A DNA stretch of 9,585 nt from the NCBI GenBank assembly GCA_009783975.1, contig WRCL01000040.1, positions 1 to 9,585 of the forward strand, in the 5' to 3' direction. This stretch comes from Micrococcales bacterium (GTDB lineage: Bacteria; Actinomycetota; Actinomycetes; Actinomycetales; Cellulomonadaceae). A program made the position numbers and the translations under genes. Positions 5,574 through 9,585 of the stretch are shown here, one piece after another (positions within the stretch are counted from its first letter, which is position 1; each line of letters begins with the position of its first letter). The notes below the pieces were generated by a model, which was not told where the DNA came from, searched no databases, and worked only from the letters and a program-made list of their open reading frames with translations.

Positions 5574-7856
5574 TCAGGACCCGAGGACGTCGATCAGCGC
5601 ATGCAGCCGGGAGACGAACCGCTCGTCAGAGTCCAGCTCTTCGGAGTCGTCTTGCATGCGGGTTGGTGAGTCGACCAGTGCGTGCAGGGCTGTCATGGCC
5701 TTCTTGCGCACCGCACCCTGGCGGCCGGCGGCCTCAAGCACCCGGCACGCGTCGTCCAGGGCGTCGTCATAGCGGTAGTAGTACGCACCGCCGAGTGCCT
5801 TGAGCATGGCGGTCGCACGTCTGGCCGCTGGTGCGGGAAGCGGCTCACCCAGGTCCAGCAGACCGGTGGCAGCCACCACGGGCGCTGCCAGATCTCGGTT
5901 GCCGTATGGGTCTTCCCGGCCCTTCTCCACGGTGCGGGCCAGGACTGCGACAAGCTCACGACGGCACCGGACGCTGGCAACGTCCTGCGGGTATCGGGCC
6001 AACAACCCGGTCGCAGCAGACACCGCATCAGCCATGACGTCTGGGTCGTCAACCAAGGCGAGCACGGTCGGCCACACTGGCGCGAGCCCGTCATCCCCGA
6101 CGACAGCCTGGACACAGGCGAGCTCGAGCTCCCCGCGGAAGAGCTGGCCGTCTGGCGTCTGGCCACCGGCGAGAACAGGGCGGCACGTCACGAGCACCTG
6201 GCTGGTCACCATCTCGTCGGCCAGGGCCACGAACCAGCGGCCGTGCTCGGGCAGGCCGTCAGCGAAGGCCTCGTCCACCAGGTTCACGTCGCGGCGCAGG
6301 ACCCCGAGCGCGAGCGTGGCCCACCGGCGTAGGTCACCTGCTTCTGCCCACTCTTCGAGCAAGGTCACGGCTGCTGGCGTGCCCCATCTCACGAGCGTGT
6401 CCACGACCGACCAGTCCGGAGCAGTCCGGGCGGCCTCGACCGCATCGTCCCACCATGGACGGCTGGCCTCGTCCGGCAGCTCGGCCAAGACGTGCAGCCA
6501 CCCGTGCGCACCGGGTCGGCGCAGCTGCTCGCCAGCGATCGCCGCCAGCTCGTGGGCTTGGTCTGCCGGGAGCCGTGAGGCCACCCAGCGCAGCCCGCCG
6601 GTGACGTCCTGGCCAAGGAGCGGACCGAAACCGAGGTTCCACGAACCGGCGGCGACATCATCCCCACCAGCGTTCGCGATGAGCGTCCGCAACATGTCCA
6701 TCGCACCTGGGTGTGCATGGACGGCCGCACTGTGGCGGGCCCCATACGCCCACCCGAACAGGGCCCGCAGCGCGTCAGCGCGGATGTCGTTGAGCTTGTC
6801 GTGCGGTTCACCGTCGTACTGCGGGACCGGCGCCTGGGCCGCGATACCCGCGAGCGCGTCGAGCAGCTCGGTACGTCGGTCGCCGGCAGCGGGAGCGGCC
6901 GTGACCATGACGAGCACCACACACTGCCTGGGTGTCAGAGAATAGTCGGCCGCCTCCCCCGCCAACGGTGTTGCGTCGTCAAAACCGGCGAACGGGCTCG
7001 AAGCGATGCGCAGCAGGGCGTCGCACAGCGCCGGGTACAGGTCACGACGCTGGTTCAACATGGTGTGGAAACCACTGAGCAGCGCGTCACACGCTGCGGT
7101 GCCGCCCTGGAGGGCCAGGTCGGTCAACCAGCCGACGTGCTCGGCGCCCAGCTCGGTCGTGTCCATCAGGATGCCGACCGCGCGGAGGTCGAGCTTGGCG
7201 GCGCACGTGTTCCACAGTGCGACGAGAGTCTGGAGAGCCTCAGGATCGGGCCAGGCGTTCCAAGCTGCGGCGAACCGCACCTGGTCGGGAGCGGCGCGCA
7301 GGCGTACGACCTCGTCCTCGGTCAGCGCGTCATGGGCCCGCAACGCCGAGACCAACGCACCGACCACCAGTGCGTCGTCCTCCACTGCGAGACGGTCGTG
7401 CAGCACCGCGACGGTGTGGGCGGGAACGTCGGACAGCCCGGAGAAAAACCCCGCCACGCCACGCCGGATCTCCGTTGCTGTGGCAGCAAGGCACGGCAAC
7501 AGCAGCGGGGCGCACGCGACAAGAGCCGAACGCATCGCAGCGTGCTCCGGCTCCGCGCGGACCCTGGTCTCGAGCTGGACCGTGTCGGCGTAACCTGCCA
7601 GCAGCTTCAGGGCTTCGTACCCTCCGGGTGCCTGCGGGTCAGCCGCCACCCGGGCGAGGAACGGGAACGCTGGGACCATCTCATCCCCACCAAAATCAAG
7701 GCACAGGTCCATGGCAGCATTTTCGTACTTCTTGGCCTGATAAAGTTCCTTGACCAGCGCCGGAATATAGTGCGCAGTTTCGCCGAAATTTGTCCAGCCG
7801 ACCTCGTCGATACCGGTCAGCGCGGCTTTGGCCAGTGCTTTTTCTGCCTTGCTCAT
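5574..7856 (-). CDS. Large HEAT-like alpha-repeat protein of unknown function
   Basis: The 760-residue product is rich in Ala, Leu, Asp and Val and reads as a long series of amphipathic helix pairs, with no signal peptide, membrane segment or recognisable catalytic motif. The N-terminus (GIDEVGWTNFGETAHYIPAL, then a repeat ending in a VPAFPFLARVAADP-like segment) is reminiscent of actinobacterial HEAT-repeat proteins that begin with a W-x-n-G-x-A-x-x-(I/V)-P motif, some of which are thought to be immunity or scaffold proteins. The tail is acidic (DDSEELDSDE). I chose the ATG at 7856 because GAGG lies about 10 nt upstream. An open frame runs 20 codons further but has no such site. It lies 82 bp downstream of uvrB on the same strand. 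The first ~58 codons carry many A/T-ending codons (TAT ATT, AAT TTC, CTT GAT TTT), unlike the rest. The function is unassigned. Confidence 0.82.
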   Translation of the reverse strand: MSKAEKALAKAALTGIDEVGWTNFGETAHYIPALVKELYQAKKYENAAMDLCLDFGGDEMVPAFPFLARVAADPQAPGGYEALKLLAGYADTVQLETRVRAEPEHAAMRSALVACAPLLLPCLAATATEIRRGVAGFFSGLSDVPAHTVAVLHDRLAVEDDALVVGALVSALRAHDALTEDEVVRLRAAPDQVRFAAAWNAWPDPEALQTLVALWNTCAAKLDLRAVGILMDTTELGAEHVGWLTDLALQGGTAACDALLSGFHTMLNQRRDLYPALCDALLRIASSPFAGFDDATPLAGEAADYSLTPRQCVVLVMVTAAPAAGDRRTELLDALAGIAAQAPVPQYDGEPHDKLNDIRADALRALFGWAYGARHSAAVHAHPGAMDMLRTLIANAGGDDVAAGSWNLGFGPLLGQDVTGGLRWVASRLPADQAHELAAIAGEQLRRPGAHGWLHVLAELPDEASRPWWDDAVEAARTAPDWSVVDTLVRWGTPAAVTLLEEWAEAGDLRRWATLALGVLRRDVNLVDEAFADGLPEHGRWFVALADEMVTSQVLVTCRPVLAGGQTPDGQLFRGELELACVQAVVGDDGLAPVWPTVLALVDDPDVMADAVSAATGLLARYPQDVASVRCRRELVAVLARTVEKGREDPYGNRDLAAPVVAATGLLDLGEPLPAPAARRATAMLKALGGAYYYRYDDALDDACRVLEAAGRQGAVRKKAMTALHALVDSPTRMQDDSEELDSDERFVSRLHALIDVLGS

Positions 7857-7938
7857 CGTCAAGGTGCCTCGCTCTTCTGTCTCGGTGGTGCGACCTGCGA
7901 CCCTATCCCCTGGCACGGTACAGGTCCAGCTCGGTGCG

Positions 7939-9585
7939 TCAGTCGGTGGCGGACTTCAGCTGGCGCAGCTCGCGTTTGAGGTCGGCGATCTCGTCGCGCA
8001 GGCGTGCGGCGAGCTCGAACTGGAGCTCGGCGGCGGCGGCGTGCATCTGGTCGGTCAGCTCGTGGACGAGGTCGGCGAGGTCGCCGACCGCGGCGCCGAC
8101 GAGCTGGCGGCGCTCGTCAGCAGGCACAGTGCCGCGGGAACGACGTGCTGTGGTGCGGCCTGAGGCGAACAGCGAGGCGGTGTCGGCGTCCTCGCGGGCG
8201 AGCAGGTCGGTGATGTCGCCGATCTTCTTGCGCAGGGGGGTCGGGTCGATGCCGTTGGCGGTGTTGAACGCAACCTGTTTCGCGCGGCGGCGGTTCGTCT
8301 CGTCAATGGCTTTTGCCATGGCATCAGTGACTTTGTCGGCGTACATGTGCACCTCGCCCGAGACGTGGCGGGCAGCGCGTCCGATGGTCTGTATCAATGA
8401 CGTCCCCGAGCGCAAGAAACCTTCTTTGTCGGCGTCGAGGATCGACACCAGGGAGACTTCTGGAAGGTCCAGCCCTTCGCGCAGCAGGTTGATCCCGACG
8501 AGCACGTCGTACTCCCCCAGGCGCAGCTCGCGCAACAGCTCGACCCGGCGCAGGGTGTCGACCTCCGAGTGCAGGTAACGCACGCGGATGTCTTTGTCGA
8601 GAAGATAGTCGGTGAGGTCTTCGGCCATCTTCTTCGTCAGCGTCGTCACCAGCACCCGCTCGTCACGCCCGGCGCGGGTGCGGATCTGGTCGATGAGGTC
8701 GTCGATCTGGCCTTTGGTCGGCTTGACGACGACCTGCGGGTCCACCAGCCCTGTGGGGCGGATGATCTGCTCGACGACACCGTCGGACATCGACAGCTCG
8801 TACGGGCCGGGGGTCGCTGACAGGTAGATGGCCTGCCCGACGCGGTCGGTGAACTCTTCCCAGCGCAGGGGCCGGTTGTCGGCTGCCGACGGCAGGCGGA
8901 ACCCGTGGTCGATGAGCTCACGTTTGCGCGAGGAGTCCCCTTCGAACATCGCCCCGATCTGCGGGACGGTGACGTGCGACTCGTCGACGACGAGCAAGAA
9001 GTCCTCGGGGAAAAAGTCGAGCAGCGTGTTCGGGGGGCTGCCTGGACCGCGTCCGTCAATGTGGCGCGAGTAGTTCTCGATCCCCGCGCACGACCCGATC
9101 TGGCGCATCATCTCCAGGTCGTAGGTGGTCCGCATCTGCAGCCGCTGGGCTTCGAGCAGCTTGTTCTGCCGGCCCAGGTCGTCCAGGCGGGCGGCGAGCT
9201 CGTCCTCGATCCCCCTGATCGCTGCTTCCATCCGTTCAGGGCCGGCGACGTAGTGGCTCGCGGGGAAGATGTGCACCTGCTGCTCGGTGCGCACCTGGTC
9301 ACCGGTCAGCGGGTGCAGCGTCGCGATCGCCTCGACCTGGTCGCCGAAGAACTCGATCCGCACCGCGAGCTCTTCGTACATCGGGATGATCTCCACGGTG
9401 TCGCCGCGCACACGGAACGTCCCGCGGGTGAACGACATGTCGTTACGTGTGTACTGCATCGCGACGAACTCGCGCAGCAGCAGGTCGCGTTCGACCATCT
9501 CTCCGACGGTGACGGTGACCATCCGGTCGACGTACTCCTGGGGGGTGCCCAACCCGTAGATACAGCTGACCGTGGAGACCACCAC
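7939..9585 (-). CDS. uvrB: UvrABC excision-repair helicase subunit UvrB, C-terminal part (5' end beyond window)
   Basis: The 548 visible residues align throughout with UvrB, the damage-verifying subunit of nucleotide excision repair, which UvrA loads on DNA and which recruits UvrC. Visible motifs (window numbering): [12 protein letters not shown] at 2-13; the UvrA-interaction domain with [15 protein letters not shown] at about 52-66; [12 protein letters not shown] (171-182); the Walker B-type DESH at 201-204; SATPG (256-260, motif III); YLHSEVDT (337-344, IV); [17 protein letters not shown] (363-379, V); QTIGRAAR (399-406, VI); and the UvrC-binding UVR domain near 506-545. About 140 N-terminal residues, including Walker A and most of the beta-hairpin, lie to the right of the window. 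The GTG at the edge is an internal Val codon, not the start. Motif VI ends in His where E. coli has Asn, which is probably neutral. Confidence 0.97.
   Translation of the reverse strand: MVVSTVSCIYGLGTPQEYVDRMVTVTVGEMVERDLLLREFVAMQYTRNDMSFTRGTFRVRGDTVEIIPMYEELAVRIEFFGDQVEAIATLHPLTGDQVRTEQQVHIFPASHYVAGPERMEAAIRGIEDELAARLDDLGRQNKLLEAQRLQMRTTYDLEMMRQIGSCAGIENYSRHIDGRGPGSPPNTLLDFFPEDFLLVVDESHVTVPQIGAMFEGDSSRKRELIDHGFRLPSAADNRPLRWEEFTDRVGQAIYLSATPGPYELSMSDGVVEQIIRPTGLVDPQVVVKPTKGQIDDLIDQIRTRAGRDERVLVTTLTKKMAEDLTDYLLDKDIRVRYLHSEVDTLRRVELLRELRLGEYDVLVGINLLREGLDLPEVSLVSILDADKEGFLRSGTSLIQTIGRAARHVSGEVHMYADKVTDAMAKAIDETNRRRAKQVAFNTANGIDPTPLRKKIGDITDLLAREDADTASLFASGRTTARRSRGTVPADERRQLVGAAVGDLADLVHELTDQMHAAAAELQFELAARLRDEIADLKRELRQLKSATD

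Noticed and set aside
5800..7979. Two rightward open frames opposite the HEAT-like gene (about 5800-6945 and 6711-7979)
   Set aside because: They overlap each other, show Ser/Arg- or Gln/Arg-rich antisense composition, and lack ribosome-binding sites. The minus-strand frame is longer, uninterrupted and has a sensible start.

Overview
This 9.6-kb window is high-GC DNA with the codon use and gene set of an actinobacterium, probably a member of the Micrococcales. That placement is an inference from gene content and composition, not a measured classification. The right part is a chromosomal backbone read leftwards (minus strand). It starts with the C-terminal 548 codons of the excision-repair protein UvrB, cut by the window edge. 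Next come a 760-residue protein that looks like helical (HEAT-type) repeats, a TerC-family membrane protein, an acyl-CoA ligase (FadD type) and a metallo-beta-lactamase-fold hydrolase. A 72-residue zinc-ribbon protein ends this minus-strand series.

The left part (1-1611) is read rightwards. It begins with a 60-bp tandem repeat that is cut by the left edge and decays by about position 200. A gene-poor stretch with one candidate promoter follows. Then comes a tight three-gene cassette: a macro-domain (ADP-ribose-binding) gene that has lost most of its domain, a 100-residue protein of unknown function, and an apparently intact bacterial-type poly(ADP-ribose) glycohydrolase (PARG, TIGR02452 type). 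The genes are joined by a 4-bp ATGA overlap and a 1-bp gap, so they look translationally coupled. The two recognisable products both belong to ADP-ribose chemistry, so I read this as an ADP-ribosylation-reversal or NAD-metabolite module, partly decayed. No ADP-ribosyltransferase is visible in the window.

Regulatory structure is rich around terC. Its leader carries a strong match to the yybP-ykoY manganese riboswitch (about 5390-5491). Immediately after it, the 3' strand of the aptamer's closing stem can instead pair with the terC Shine-Dalgarno sequence, which gives a plausible complete translational switch. Upstream of fadD, two overlapping palindromes of the form TACG-N4-CGTA cover a candidate promoter and look like an operator for a dimeric repressor. 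fadD and the MBL-fold gene are 35 bp apart and may form one transcription unit.

The likely exciting parts are the ADP-ribose cassette with its unknown middle gene, the proposed manganese switch of terC, and the unusual HEAT-like protein between uvrB and terC. The 5' end of that last gene uses many A/T-ending codons, unlike the rest of the window.
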